Assembly: GCA_020086605.1 (NCBI GenBank)
Contig: JACBWW010000070.1
Location: 908,179 to 972,178, forward strand
Origin: Lanius collurio
Lineage: Eukaryota; Chordata; Aves; Passeriformes; Laniidae
Direction: 5' to 3'
DNA: 64,000 nucleotides
Under the pieces are notes generated by a model. That model was not told where the DNA came from. It made no database searches and was given only the letters and a program-made list of their open reading frames with translations. Position numbers and translations under genes: made by a program. The number at the start of each line of letters is the position of its first letter. Positions within the stretch are counted from its first letter, which is position 1. Below, one piece after another: positions 35,429 through 49,463 of this stretch.

Positions 35429-36334
35429 AATACTGAAATTCTCTTTTGGGCTAGCAAATGAAGCCAAATGAACATTTTATCTTCAATTATTCTAAAATGA
35501 CCAATGAAGTCTAGGTGCTAGTGAAATAGACATATTTATACAAGACTCAGAGAAGATCTAGATCTTCAAAAGCCTTTGAGTGAGAAACATTTCTGTGGGT
35601 TCCATTTTTGCCTGTACATCACTGTGTAAAATAAAAAAGGGAAAAACTCACGAAAAATATTATTATTGTAAAATAACATTAAAACCAGCTTTGTCAACAA
35701 ATGACAGAATTCTCAGACCTGAGAATATTATGATTGTCTGCAAAAAAATGCCAATATGTCTACATTGACTATATTTTACTGAAGTTTGCCTACTTGCAGT
35801 TCACCTGCAGTATGATATTTCTCCTCAGTGATTTGGCCATGCTTAACACATACTGTCTTCTGTGTGATTGAATAGAGAAGTTAGAAATATTTTTGTTTAG
35901 CTCTTGAGCCAAATAGTTAATTAAGAAAACATATTCATGGGCACAAGAGCCCACTTCCCTGTCTAGCATGTTTGGACTTTAGTTTCTATGTAGACAACTG
36001 TGATTAATATACTTGATCTATTAATGTACTTAATTTGTAAACTTTACAGTGTTTATAAAGCCCTTACTACTATGCTGAAGCAATAATTTAATACAGAACC
36101 CTTGTCCTGCCTTTTAAAATGAAAAACACATCCCCATTTGAAGAATTACTCTTTGTTTTTCACTGCCAGCATAGCGAAACTCTGCTCTTCTTTTAAGAGG
36201 ACTAGGCATCTTTATAGAACACCATAAGAATTAGTCAACTATATCAAGATGGGCAGGAATCTGGCATGGAAGAAAGTTTGATACAGCTGAATGGAATATG
36301 TTCCCTAGAATATCTATGTAACTGTGTAAATAGG

Positions 36335-36440
36335 GCTGTATAAATATACATATAACTATATGCATATACATATGTGCACATACATATATATACACACACT
36401 TATATAAATATACATGTGTATATATATATATATATGTATA
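36335..36440. repeat. TA/CA-rich compound simple sequence
   Basis: Alternating purine-pyrimidine with ACATATG, CACACA and a final (TA)9 block (about 36419-36436). Confidence 0.85.
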
Positions 36441-36544
36441 TTAAAGTAAACTATTTTTCTGTCGCTGTGTAATGTCCATAAATATCTAGAAAGCATCTTT
36501 TCAGTAAATGAACTGGGGTTCTAGCCCACAGTACATTGAACTAG

Positions 36545-37100
36545 AGCCAGCAATGGGCCCTTGTCACACAGGAATATAAGGGTACCCAAAGCTGCAGTAG
36601 GAGAAGCGTCCCAGCAGGTCAAGGGTGGTGATCCTTCCTCTAGTCAGCACTGTTAAGGCCATATCAAGAATACTGTGTCCATTTAGGGGTTCCCTAGCAC
36701 AAGAAAGATATAAACTTCCTGTGGCTTGTACATCACAAGGCTAATAAAATCATTAACGGGATGGGCATAGGAGGAGAGGCTGAGAGGGTTGGGACTCTTC
36801 AGCCTGGAGAAGACAAGTATCATGGGTGATCACATATAAATACCTGGTGGGAAAATGAAAACATGGCAACCAGACTTCTCTCAGTAGTGCCAGCTGACAG
36901 ACAAGAGACAGTGGGCACAAATAAAAAAGGATAAAATTCCATCTGAGCACAGGAAAAAGCTTTTTTTTTTTCTTTGAAAGTAGCCAACACTAATAGGCTG
37001 TCCTGGAACACTGTGGAATCTCCATCTGTAAAGACAGTCATGAGACAGGTCATAGTCCTGAGCAACCTGGAACTTGGAAGGTCAATCATTCTGTAAGCTG
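36545..37100 (+). mobile_element. CR1 LINE fragment, ORF2 end to 3' UTR
   Basis: Begins within the ORF2 C-terminal coding part (AGCCAGCAATGGGCCCTTG). It contains CCCAGCAGGTCAAGGGTGGT, AATACTGTGTCCATTTAGGG, GGCTGAGAGGGTTGGGACTC and TTCAGCCTGGAGAAGACAAG. It then passes a short A/T run (36961-36975) and the 3' region CTGTCCTGGAACACTGTGGAATC and GAGCAACCTGGAACTTGG, and ends near CAATCATTCTGTAAG. The subfamily differs from that at 29249-29495. The frames opposite it (minus 36753-37089) are antisense chance frames. Confidence 0.88.
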
Positions 37101-40100
37101 ATATTCTGATTTCTTGATTCTTTGACTGCAGTCACAAATTTAAATTATCTGAGGCAGAAGCATGGGGAAAAGGATTACATGTTACATGTATGCTGAAAGA
37201 AAGCTTTGATCACTAATATTTTCTCATGATCATTTGTTCTTCCTATGGCTAATAGCATATATTTGCAGATGATTTAGCAATGATTTAAAAACACCTGACT
37301 GTTAGGTCTTGGCTGGGTGACTGTGAGTTAAGCTCCAACTGTTGCAGAAGAATTAAAATTACCATAAATTGGGCCATAAACTTCAGGTTTCAGGGTAACT
37401 GAAAATAGTAAATTTATGTACCAACAAGCTGGGATCCAAAAATTGGATAGCCAGAATAACTAGCCAGTTTAATAGCAGCTCCACAAGACTTTTCAGAATA
37501 TCTGTTTGGATTTAGAATCCTAAATTGCACTTGTGAACTTTCTGGGATCACAGTTATTACAGTGTATTTATTTATTTTCAATTTTATGCACCAAATTTCC
37601 TATATTGTCAATAACTACAGTCTTGCTATTCTAAATAATTAAGTGCTATATGACTCTTGTGCAATAGAAGTTTAAGGGTTTATAGGAGTATTTGACCTAA
37701 CTGCAGACATTACAAGCCCCTTTATTTATCACATTCTTTTTCCATTCTTTGCAAAGGAATTCCAGCCTTATTTGAATATTTGTATTCATTGTAAAATTAG
37801 ATTACTCCTAAAATAAAAAATCAGACAAAATGATTGAGTCAGAACAGGCCAGGGTGAAATTTTCATAACAGTCTCAATATATTTTTTTCAATGCAGTACC
37901 AGTACTTAGATGGATACATAAGAAAATATTTTCTACTTTTTTTTCTTTTTTTCATTTTGGAAATATGTCACCCTTATAGTTCACCCATAGCAAAAATATT
38001 GCACAATTTTCACTTTCCTTTAAAAATGTGGAGGTTAGAGTGTATAATCTATATAACTTAATTTTAATTCAGACAAGATTCAAAGATATACAAGATGTAA
38101 AAGGCTATTTTTACTGTTCTTATTTTCAATGAGAAAAAAATCAAAATGCATGAAAACCTGCCTTGAATTTAAAGAATATACATATTATGTAGACAGAATA
38201 CCTTAAAAATATTTAAGAATGTGTAAACCATGTTTTCAGGAGATGATGTGTGAGTTCTCCTCTGTTCAGAGAGAAATCTCTTCTTGATCACTTCTTTATT
38301 ATCCTATAGATTTTTCTTATCTGTTTCCTGTCAACATTGTCAGTATCTTGTTTTGAAAAAGTATCTCCATCCACTGAGATCTAGAGACTGATACAGAGCT
38401 TACATATGGGTAATTCAAATTCTGTAATGAATCCATTTTGCTTTCTTGTAGTTTCACTTTGATTCTGAATTTATTTATGATTTTAATTTGAAAGATTTAG
38501 TCAGATTATCAGACATATTCCTTCTGAATTGCATTTTATGAATATGTATACTCAAATTTCTTACACACCACAAGTGCCAAGGTTAGTATGTCTCTAGCAA
38601 ACAGAATATATCAGTTTCTCAACTGTATTAAAAGCTAAAATTTTTCTGTGGCAAAATTTTATTACTAAAAAAATATTATAAAATAAGAGCTTCAGAGCCA
38701 TCTTATGCTCTCCAAGAATTGATTTCTGTTTAGTGATTCCACTTGTCTTAATATTAAACTTCCTTTCATGCTTCTAAAATGTAGACCTTCAAAGATGTCT
38801 TAGAAATGATTCCAAGTACTAGTGGTGCCTTTAATTAGGAAAGTGTGACTTGAGATTTAAAAGTAGTTTGCAAAAATGCTAGGATAAGTAGTTTTCTCAT
38901 AACTTATATAACAACATACATTGAGTACAATTCTTCTTCTTATCTATAAATTCAAAATATAGCTGAATTGTGTTGAAGAGAAGTGAACATCTCCCACCCC
39001 ATGAGTCCTGACTTTCCTCTCTAAAATCACTCTTTAAATATCATTCATTTTACCATAATATTTGCTATTTACTATGTTTTTTTGTTTTGTTTTGTTTTTT
39101 TGGTTTTCTTTCCCCACTTCTGATTTTGCCACATTAATAAATTGCCAAACACTAAATGCATGTTTCAGGACAACAGGAGGTAAATCACAAGAATTTTTAA
39201 CAGTGAACCCCTATTTCTGTCTGGGCATGTACAGTGCTGTGTAACAAAGGTATAATTGTTCTTCAGAGAAGGACCATTGTTTGGGGAAATAAGTTCATAT
39301 AAACAATAATGTCAAACAATGCCAAAGGCTTAGAAGAAAAAAGATATACAATAAATACTTCATTAAGTAGCCAGGATACTTTAGAGATTGAAGGTAGTTC
39401 TTACTTCATCTGAATTAAAAACTGCTTAAAATTCCTTTGCTTTTTCATGGCTAAGGATATGTGTTTGAAAAAACATAGCTTTCATAAAATAAAAAATGTA
39501 TTGAAATATATTCTTTATCAATCTTGCAGAAAGTTTTGGTTTTCCAGAAAGCATGGAAGGAATTCAGCCCCTTTGAGAGCCACTGTATTTAACTCTGCTG
39601 GAATCAAGCTAAACTTGACTTTGATTTACTTAAAGATCATTTAGGAGTCTTAGAAATACTGATACTTTCCTGATACAAAGTTCCATGAAGCACAAAATTT
39701 TCATTTTCAGGCTGCAAAATCTTGAGTCCTATGAATTTTCCCTAGCATTTCTGCATTATGTCTTCCAGTTACGTGTCTTGTGCTGAGGTGGGTATATGTG
39801 AGATTTGGGTTGAAATAGGCTCGGAAAGTGAATTTATTCCATTTAAAATGTTTATAGTAATTCAAATACATGTGTCTTGCATGGCTGATCTGCATGTGTG
39901 GAAGAAAATCTGGTTTGTTGGACTTAGTACACATACATGGAAGACTCTGCATTACATGCTATATAAAGTCCCCAGTCCACAAGCCCATTAAGTTTCCAGG
40001 ACCATCTTATATATAAAACCATCTTGTCCTTTTTTCTCAATCCGCTGTTTCTCAAGGCTGATAAACTAATTTAATAATCTCAGTTATCTAAAATTATCTC

Positions 40101-43100
40101 TTCTTATAAGCCCATAGGACTAAATGCTATGGATGAACAATTCTGACCTTTTCCAAGAGAAAGGTTATTTAATGTTCATAATTAAATGGACCATTTGTAT
40201 CAATACTTTTGAGGAGCTAGTTTCCTACCTTTTGATACTTCCCCCTTTTTAAGACTAAGGCAAGGATGTCATGGTGTTCCCTTTTATCTCATTTACTCAA
40301 ATTTACTCTAGAGTGATCATTGCTTAGTTTCCCACCAGCCATTTTTTGCAGTGTTTTATGCTCCTTTCCCTAGTTGTTTTGTTCTTCTTTTCAAGATCTG
40401 CTTGTTCAAGTAGGTTGTACACTTTCATTTGTATTCTCTGACTGAACAAAACCAAAATGTATTTCTACAAATATTACTTGCATATGAGACGAATTTAGTT
40501 TCTCTGATAATTTGTGTATGTAAAACTCAGTTACTGTGAACATCTATGGAAAAGAGCCAAAAAGCATGAAGCTAGCCAAGGAAATGCATTTTTTAAAGAG
40601 TTGATGGTATTACTATTTATTTAACATTATTCTGTCTAGCTTTCAAATAATCCAGTATCCTAATACTCCTTCCTCTGAATCCAACTAATATAGTTCAAAG
40701 TAATTTCTAATATTGATATCCAACCCAGTCCAGCCTGTTGAGCCAATAAAAATAATGTCCTAGTATGAATAAGAATTAATTCATTTTCATGTTTAGTGAT
40801 TGTGACTGAAATACTCAGCATAAAGACACAAAAAGACACAAACTTACATCTATTAGCAAATCTTTTGTTACTTATATTTGGAACCACTATTCTTATGAGC
40901 ATTTCTTTTGAAAGTGCCAATTTAGAAAGAAGTAGTAAATTCTTTGTCATTTAAATTTAATGGTCTTCATTAAATTTAATTAAATAGAATTTTGTGAATT
41001 TGAGATTCTTTTTGCTATTTTTGTTATCTTGTCTACTTGGTGTGATTAAGCAGGTGGGTGGGGTTGTTTTTTTCTTTGTTTATTTCTTTGCCTTTTTTCT
41101 AAACATACATTTTTCAATTAAGTATGGCACTGGGACACTAAGTATCAGAGTCATCTCATTACATCAGTGTGTAGGAAGAGCTGATAATAAAATATTTTAC
41201 CATTTGTTACTTTTTGGAATATTTATACTTGTAGCAAAATGTAACTTCAATGAAGATTTTCACAATTTGTAGTCTAGAGATGGATGATTATAACAAAAAT
41301 ATGGATTTAAATAACGAATATATATATTGGGGAAAAAATAATAAAAAAAAAATTACTAAATTTGAGATGAGGGATAATAAGATATACTATCTGGAGACAT
41401 TTTTCCTGTCAGTGGTTAAGGGACGAGTTTAGACAATTAGTTAATATCTAACTTTTAATATGTCACTTAGGCTAAATATGTCGTCCTTTGTTTTGCAGTT
41501 TGTTTTCAACCAAATCTGCCATAATACAGAGTTAATGGGACACATTAAACTAACCATAATGGATAGCCTGCAAATCAGTAGCTTTTTAGCAGTGACTTTT
41601 TAGAAAAGACTTCAAAATCAGACAAGGAAACAAATTGTATTTGGCATTGCTAAATTAAGGGCTGTTATTCACTGCAGTTACACAAAGAGCTAGATTAAAG
41701 GTAGCCCAGTTACATCTGTACTCTTGCAAGCACAGTATTGAACTATACTTATCATAATATTCTGGAAAAATAAAAAACAAAACCAAGCAAACAACCACAA
41801 AAATACTAGAACTTTCTACAGGCAGTGAAGTTTCCATAATATTTCCCAATTATTATTGTAAGTTCCCAATATCCTTAGGTTGTTGAATATATCACTTTGC
41901 TCATCTTTATTATTACACTAGATCACTGAACTGGGGGAGGACTCTCAATAGCTAGAGAACATTCTTAATGTTACATTATTTCATAATGACAGATTATTTC
42001 ATGTGAAACATGCTGAAACTGCTGTCAAACTGACTTTATCTTTTAGGAAATTAAGCTGCATTATCTCACACAATGCAGACTTCTTATAAAAGCAGCAAGG
42101 CGAATCTAGTGGGTAGTTGTCAGGAGATAATCACTCCCCTTGGGAATTACAGATATTCTGCTAAATCTTGTATCTTTTACAGCCTTAGGGATATGATTAT
42201 ATTATGACAAAAATACCCCTGTTGCATTACTTAAATTTTTCAGTGAAGGACTACCTGCAATCTTCTAGTTGAAATACCTCAAGAGAGCATTTCTTTATGT
42301 TATTAAATTTCAAGTCTTAAATAACCACATCAGAGAATATTTCTCATTCAGCTATGGAATTCTAAAACATTTTTAAACTTTGTTACTGGAAATTATCAAA
42401 GTAAGAGGCTTCTGCAATAATATTTCTATTAATATTTAAAATTTAGATGAGACCTATGCCTGACCTTGATCAAAAAAATAATATATACAGTATTGATAAT
42501 AATGATATAATAGAAAAAATACAATAGAAATAGTATTATAATCAGAAAAGGTGCTATTTTTTTTCCCTGTTTTTAAAGCCTCAAATATATTTTAACGGAT
42601 TCAAAGATCAGTGCTAGCCTTTCCTCTGGGCCAAGTAGAATGCAACGACTTGAAAACTGACTTGTGGCATTGTGGTATCTTTTTAACCACAACTATATAA
42701 AGAATAACCTTCCTCCTGGAGTGATTTTGTTTCACTTGAAAAAAATAAACATCTATGGATTTGGTTTAATATTTAATTGATATATTTATGAAAATTGTGG
42801 GATAATTTAAGGATTTCTCGCTGCAGCAGCAGAGATTTGGAAGAGTGGGGAAATACAGTTTTTACTCTTTTTAGGGAAATGAAACACTTTTTTTTTTTTT
42901 TTTTAAATTTCTGATTATTTGCAACAGTATTTTAAACTTAAAGATATTGGGTTTTTTGAGTATCTGTAAAACAACACATGAAAGAAGGTCTTCAAAATGG
43001 GAGCTACCAGTGGAGGAATAGACATCTATTTCAAAGTCTATGGGGCAGAGAAGCTAACCTCAAGGTCTTGAAGCCACATTCCCTTCTTCCGTGAGTTAGG

Positions 43101-43679
43101 ATTGATCTCTAAACTACATGTTATTGTGTATATGTGTATCATGGTGTTTATATGTCAAATGGTAATAATTGAGCACCAGTTAAAAACTTCTAAACTTGCT
43201 TTTAACAAACTTTCTTTTGTATCAGAGGTACATGGTAGTGTAATTCTATTGCCAATAAATTTTTTTTCTGCTTACTGAGACCTCTAAGACAAACTAGGAG
43301 TACAGTATATAATACAATATTAAGCTAAAAAAGTTAAACTAAACCTTGCTAGGAAAGGGATCTCATTGTAGTACTGAATTCTGAATGGCACAGAGAAGCC
43401 TTTAATACCAATGAAAACTTTATCCATATTTTTACAAAATGGAGACAATCCAACTAAAATAAAATGTATTTACCCTATGGTTTTGAGATTAGAACAAAAT
43501 TTGTTGAAACCTGAATGTCCAGGTTAAATTTAGGTGAGAGTAAACTAAAATTATAGATATTAAGACAAGTTTGTCTAAAAACAAATTATCACTGGGCAAA
43601 CCAGAGGTCCAGGATCCCATGGTCCCATTATATTTACTAGAAAACCACTAGTGAGCACACTAATGGACTTTGATGTGTG
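37101..43679. other. unique AT-rich non-coding sequence, about 6.6 kb
   Basis: No interspersed repeat or gene recognised. Only short homopolymers occur, for example a 16-base T run at 42889-42904. Frames up to 96 codons have no family resemblance. Confidence 0.5.
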
Positions 43680-44020
43680 GGGGCCTCCTCCAGACTGCCC
43701 GTGTTTCAGGACACAATTTTAGTGCCCAGGGCCATCAGAACGTGCTCTAGACATGCCACAGCAGGGTCAGTCTCCAGCTCCCTACATCCCTGCCTATCCA
43801 TGGGTCCTGCCAAACCAGGTCCACTTACACTCTCACATCCCAACACAAACTGCTTGTCCCCAAAGCTCTCCCTGGCCTTCTCAACTTTGTGTCTGACCCT
43901 GCTCCCCTTCACTAGGCCTGACCCTGACCTCAGCCATGGGCTGATGTCTTGGCCTGGTCTTGTCCTGGTCCCACCCTCACAGATGTGCCCAGTGCTCTGG
44001 GATGAGGGATGTCAAATCAG
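43680..44020. other. GC-rich unclassified block
   Basis: Clearly richer in C and G than the surroundings, with CCTG/CCCT-type words (for example GCCTGACCCTGACCTCAGCC). It joins directly to a minus-oriented CR1. It holds the first two-thirds of the longest open frame in the window (plus, 43677-44177). That frame continues into antisense CR1, so it is not a gene. The block may be a remnant of an LTR or CR1 5' region that I cannot identify. Confidence 0.4.
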
Positions 44021-44420
44021 GTGCCCAGCTAAGAGTAGGGACAGCTACAGCAGGTTACTCAGAACTGTATCCAGACAAATTTTGAATATCTCTAAGTATG
44101 GAGGTTTCACAACCACTCTAGGCAATCTGTTTCAGTGTTTGACCACCCTCCCAGATAAAAATTTTTTACTGTTTTGATGACATTTATGTTTTTTTCCCAG
44201 TGTACACCAATTGTGTCATGCCCTGTTAGCAATTGCCAATGAGAAGGGTCTGTTTGGTTCTTTTTTAATCAGCAATTTTTTCACACATTGATGAGATCCC
44301 CTGGTGCCTTCTCTTCTCCAGTATGAATAATCACATTTCTTTCTCCCCTTATATGAGACGCTTATGCCATTTAATCTTCATAATGGCACTGAAGCCTGGT
44401 CTTACGGAAAGTGTTTATGA
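44021..44420 (-). mobile_element. CR1 LINE 3' fragment, minus orientation
   Basis: Reverse-oriented CR1 landmarks in order are TACAGCAGGTTACTCAGAAC, GTATGGAGGTTTCACAACC, CTAGGCAATCTGTTTCAGTG, TTTGACCACCCTCCCAGA, TAAAAATTTTTTACTG, GTCATGCCCTGTTAGC, TGATGAGATCCCCTGG and GCCTTCTCTTCTCCAG. The copy is heavily diverged. The octamer tail is missing on the left and the 5' truncation is on the right. Confidence 0.82.
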
Positions 44421-45852
44421 GGTTGTGAGAGGTTTATCTGAATATATATATTCTGAACTTTTACGTCCAAATTGACCCATGAAAATTACATGGATTACAT
44501 CCATTTTTCTGAGCAAGTTGAGTTCATAATTAAGATCCAAAACTGTTTAAAAAACCCAAGATTTCCAAACGGTGGAGCAGCTTTTCCCATTAAATTTTTG
44601 TGCAGCATTTCAAACATGGTCTAATCTTCTTGAGGAATATAGAAAATGTATTGCCAGTAAGGCTTATATATTGATCAGTATCTTACAACCTCTTTTTTTG
44701 TGCTTGCTGCCAATATATCTGATAAAGAGCTTGACTTTAGACTGTTACCTGATGAAAGGTAATCCAGAGTCTTAATATCTGGATGTGAGGAGCAGGAGGT
44801 GAAGCAGTATCAGAAGAAACGATGAGACTTCAACAACACAGTAATACAAATCAAACAACAGCATGAAAAACAAACCAAAATTCTAATAATGGACTGAAAA
44901 CTGTACCAGAGAGGTTATACAAAGTTAATCTCTTCAGAAGTTTTTTATGCTAAATTGAAATTTGGAAAGAGATGGAATAAATGATGATGTTGTCAGCACT
45001 GAAGATATTTCAATGATTGAGGAAGCTAATTGAATTCCAAATGAGAGATAACTGCTTTTAGTTGTCTGACTGTAGCATCTAAATGAATGTCAGCTGCCTA
45101 ATAGTCAAAAGAAATGCAGTCAAAACTCTAGAAACCTATTCAGCTAGCCAAGTATAGATATCTAAATTGTTATTTCAACTTCTATATTTCTTCCTTCTTT
45201 GGAAATATTGAACATGTAAAAACTCTCTTTAAAGACTCCTAAAGTCTAAATTAAGTCAATGAAAAGCACTGTAACAGTGCTGAAGTGTGTACTTGAGAGT
45301 TAATATAATACAGACATTTTGAGACATTCCACCTGATATATCAAGAAAATAATTTGGGTTTGAAATTGCAAAATTTATGTCCTCAACATAATTGACAGGA
45401 CTGCAAACCATTCATGGAAATAAATAAAACACCCAGTTATCTTATCTGTTGCACAGGCTATGACAGAGAATATTTTCTTTGTAGTGCTACATATTAACCC
45501 CATTTATATTTTTGACTAAAAAAAATTGATGAGACACAAGTGTTCTAGCTTTTGCTGAATGGTGTCTGCACTCATCAGGGCCTTCTCTGTTTCTTTATCC
45601 ATCAGTGAATAAATTGGGGGAGCACAGTAACTGGGAGAGAATACAGCCAGACAGATGACACTAACTAAGCAAAGAAATATTCCATGTGCATAATTTCATG
45701 TTCAAAAAAATTAGGGAGAAGCAGTTTCAGGAGGATTTGCAAACTTTTGTTCAGGAACTGTCAGGGTATCAGTCTGTGACTGCCTATTTCCTTTGCATCC
45801 CTTCATATTAGTTTGTTTTCTTCTATCTTCTTCCATTTATCATTCACTTATT

Positions 45853-45888
<36 letters not shown>

Positions 45889-48800
45889 CTTTACCTACAA
45901 GTTTTCTTGTTTTATTATTTCCTTCCTCTTCCCCTGTTCTACTCAGAGTGATGGGGGAAGGAGAGTGAGTAGCTGGATAGGGCCTACCTGCCCATTGGGA
46001 TTACTCCATGACAGCTGTCAACATGGATGAGACTAATCTCTCTCAGAAAGCCTGAGTAATTATTTCTTTCTTGAAAATTATGAGCTTGGCAAGAAATTCA
46101 ACTTTACAGTTTGCAATCAGGATTCTATCATTCTTATTATCCAGAAGTGTTATTCCACTCTGGTTTGACTACCTGCTGTAATTAACAGATCCACAGCTTA
46201 CAAAACTTTAAGGAGACACTCACCTAGCCTGACTTCAGCATAACACAGGTCACAGATTAATTCTTTGAATTATTTGATTCTGGACTAGATAAACTTTTCC
46301 AGAAGAGCACACTTTTTTAGTGATGAATTCTCCACCACAACTTTCAAGTACTTGCAAGCAGATTACTATCATCACCATTAAAACTATATTCTGCATTTCT
46401 ATTATAAATTAATGTTTTGTCACCATCCAGGCACAAGTCATTGTACCTCAGCCTGTTAGTCTGAAATGACAGGATACTTGTGCAGAATCTTCTATTCAAG
46501 ATCAGTGTAGCTTAAGCAGAGTTTCAGGTTTAAAAGTGACAGTGTAATCAGTTGTCATTATAACTTCTTTATTTTTGTATGCTATTCTCTGTTCTGAAAT
46601 TTTTGAAATACTTTAGACCAATAGCCACAATGCTCATCAGACTATATTCTCAATCTGAAAATATGGCTTCACAGCAGGCCTTAATAATTGGTATTCACTA
46701 CTGGTTTTACAGTTTGTCACCCCGATATCAGTAAATGGCATCATTCCTAATTTTCCCCTCTTCCATTTTGCTCTTCAATATTGTTTATGAAAAATGTTAT
46801 ACTTTTCTGCATATAACTGATACTAGCAGAAGACAAGATTCAGGACAGAAATAAATCCCTGTTACGCACCTATAGTCATTATCTATAGGTAACCCCAATT
46901 TTGAAACCAGTGGAGAACCAGTTTGACTTCATTTAATATTTACAATATTGATAGCATTCTAGTCTCTTTATTCCAAAACACTGAATCATATAGATGCCTC
47001 ACAATCTCTACTTCTACTACATCTTCACTATTATTTATATTAAATTCATATATCTCATTTTAAAAGACAGTAGATGGATCTGCTTTCTATACATCAATCT
47101 GAGCTGTCATTTTTTGAAGTCATCTTGATTTCAGCTATTAAATTATTGGTTAAGTCTTCTCTAAAATTTCCCTGCAGTAAACTGATTTTATTCTGATTGT
47201 GAACAGGGAGGAATCACAGTTGCTTACACTGAAATATTAATAGGAAACTTTTTTTAGCTTTCTCATAAACAGAACAAGCAACTTCAGGATGAAAGGGAAT
47301 GTACTTTACCTCTCATTCTTATATTTTGAGGTTCCTCGCTGAGAAAATTAAGGTTTGAAATTTACTCTTGAGAAAGAAAAATAGATGTTAGTCATCTGAA
47401 TCCTTCATAAGAACCTTTGCAACATCAGCTCTTACAGCAGTCACATCAAAAACACATAATGATATCCACACCTACAGATTTAATGGGAGGCATGGTTTTC
47501 AAAGAGTTATAGTAGGCATAGCACCTTTGAATTTTATCAGTCTACAGGGATTTGCATGGTACACTTAAACTCTCACAGGATGTGGATCAGACTGCAATAG
47601 GTAGCTTTCTTTGCTCCATAGGCACCTTTCGGTCATGTGTATCTACAATAAAAATTTCATAGCAGAAGCAACATGACCAGAAACAAGCACATGCTTTACT
47701 ATATTTGCACAATTGGGTGTGTTATACTTTAAAAGAACAGCACAACCCTTTTGCAGAGAATATCAGGACAATGGTAAAAGTGCTTATGCAGCTTTCTCTT
47801 CAGAATTAGTGCAGAAAACAAATGCAGTAGCTGTTTCATGTGGTTTACATTTATACTGTCTCTATATCTCTACAACTCTTATTTCAACATTCTCTGGGTA
47901 TTGAGGAAAACGGTTCTATCTCCAGACGAACCAATTTTGCAGTATTATTAATTTATAAAAGTCTGTAGCTATTATAATTTAGTGCAGTTGCTATAGAAAT
48001 CTCTACAGGAACACAAAAAATAAAAAGAGACAAAATTAATGTGCCTTATAGTCTAGTTGCCTAGAGTGCACCACCTATAGGGAGAGTGCAATGATTAAGT
48101 CTTCTTTACTGTCAGTTCTATTAAACTTCTGTTGTTACTGATTAGATCATTGTCTGATTGATTTTTCAGGTGTGGAAAACAACAAAAAATTAATTGCCCT
48201 AATTTTCATGGCCAAATGACATGTGCATGTGAGGTGCAACACAGAATTCTGCTTGAATAACTGGAGCTTTTCTACTTGCTCTTCATTTAATTTTCCATTG
48301 TAACAGAGTACTGCTTTTGAGGTAAGGGACATTGCTTCTTCCACAGATTTGGATTTGTATGTGACCAATGTAATAGAGAGAATGAAAGGATTTGTTCTTA
48401 AATTAATATAATACTTCCCTGTTATAAAGTAACAGCAGGAAAGAAAATGTTTTTCATCACGAGGAAATGTGTTTAAGGAAACTGGTGGGACAGATTTTAC
48501 ACAGTATTAAATTCCAACTGGTAGTAATAAATGAATAAAACAAGATAAGAAATGAATTTCACAATCTAGTTTATTGCTTCATTAGAGGGATTTAACTTAC
48601 ATGTTTCTAGAAAGAAAGGGCATAGATTCTGTATCTGAGATGTATTGGGGGGGTTTAATGCTCTACTGTTATTTGCAATATGAATATAATTACCATATAA
48701 ATATTTGATTCAGACACTAGGGGTGAATGTATTATCAGTTTATTTCAGGACATGGCATACCACTTTTAGGAGACTTGGACAAGGTATGAATATTGAAAGT

Positions 48801-49463
48801 ACCTGAAATGCAGATTTAAAAAAAGACAAGATTATTTTCTGAAATGTAATTATAGTTGGGTTACTAGAAAGTAACACAAGACAATATTTTATTTAACCAA
48901 GTCTGATATATTGCGTGACATATGTATTCTGTAGATAATACATTGAGTTTTCTACTCTTCTGTAAACATAATTGTGCCTTTCCATTACATATTAGTCGGG
49001 AAAAGCAGTATATGTGCGGCTGAGGGAGAATCATTTTATCAGACTTTGCTCGCCTTGACATGCTTGTTCACAAACAAATTCAGACCCTGAGTTTTTGCTG
49101 TTGCTGCAACTGCACTGAAGGGTCAAGGAGATGTTCTGGGTTTTCACAGTAAGATCTTAAAAGTGAAAAAAATCAATTCCAGCACTTATATGACAAAATT
49201 GCAACTGGTCACTCAGTCACAGCCAACAAATCTACAAGCACTGGCAACTTAAAGGAAACTTAAATGATGTAACATCAGTTAGAATACTTCAAAAGCTAGA
49301 ATTGCAAATTCAGACTTGAGTAGAGGCTATGTTTTTATTACACAAGACCTCAATGTGGCAAAACTACACTAATATTCTTATTAAGAACTTTAATTAGGAA
49401 ATTTTAATAAGAAAGACAGTTTATTTTCTCTCAAGAATATGCTCTTTTTATTTGAAACCTTAT
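44421..49463. other. unique AT-rich non-coding sequence, about 5 kb
   Basis: No confident repeat or gene. A 29-base T tract lies at 45857-45885. A stretch at 46700-47000 has weak, unconvincing resemblance to very old CR1-type antisense sequence and is not called. Confidence 0.5.
45857..45885. repeat. poly(T) tract of 29 bases
   Basis: An uninterrupted run of T in pyrimidine-rich surroundings (45810-45940). No retroposed gene recognised on the adjoining minus-strand upstream side. Confidence 0.9.

Larger units (their letters stand above)
29496..36544. other. unique AT-rich non-coding sequence, about 7 kb
   Basis: No interspersed repeat, exon or RNA gene recognised. Simple sequence only: A runs at 33013-33040, a purine-only-like tract at 33507-33595, an A-rich tract at 35394-35428, and TA/CA-rich sequence at 36335-36440. 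The 92-codon plus frame at 33610-33888 has no recognisable domain. Confidence 0.5.

Noticed and set aside
46700..47000. Possible very old antisense CR1-type sequence (around ATCCCTGTTACGCACC and GTCATTATCTATAGG)
   Set aside because: Only isolated words fit and the order of landmarks could not be followed, so resemblance may be chance.
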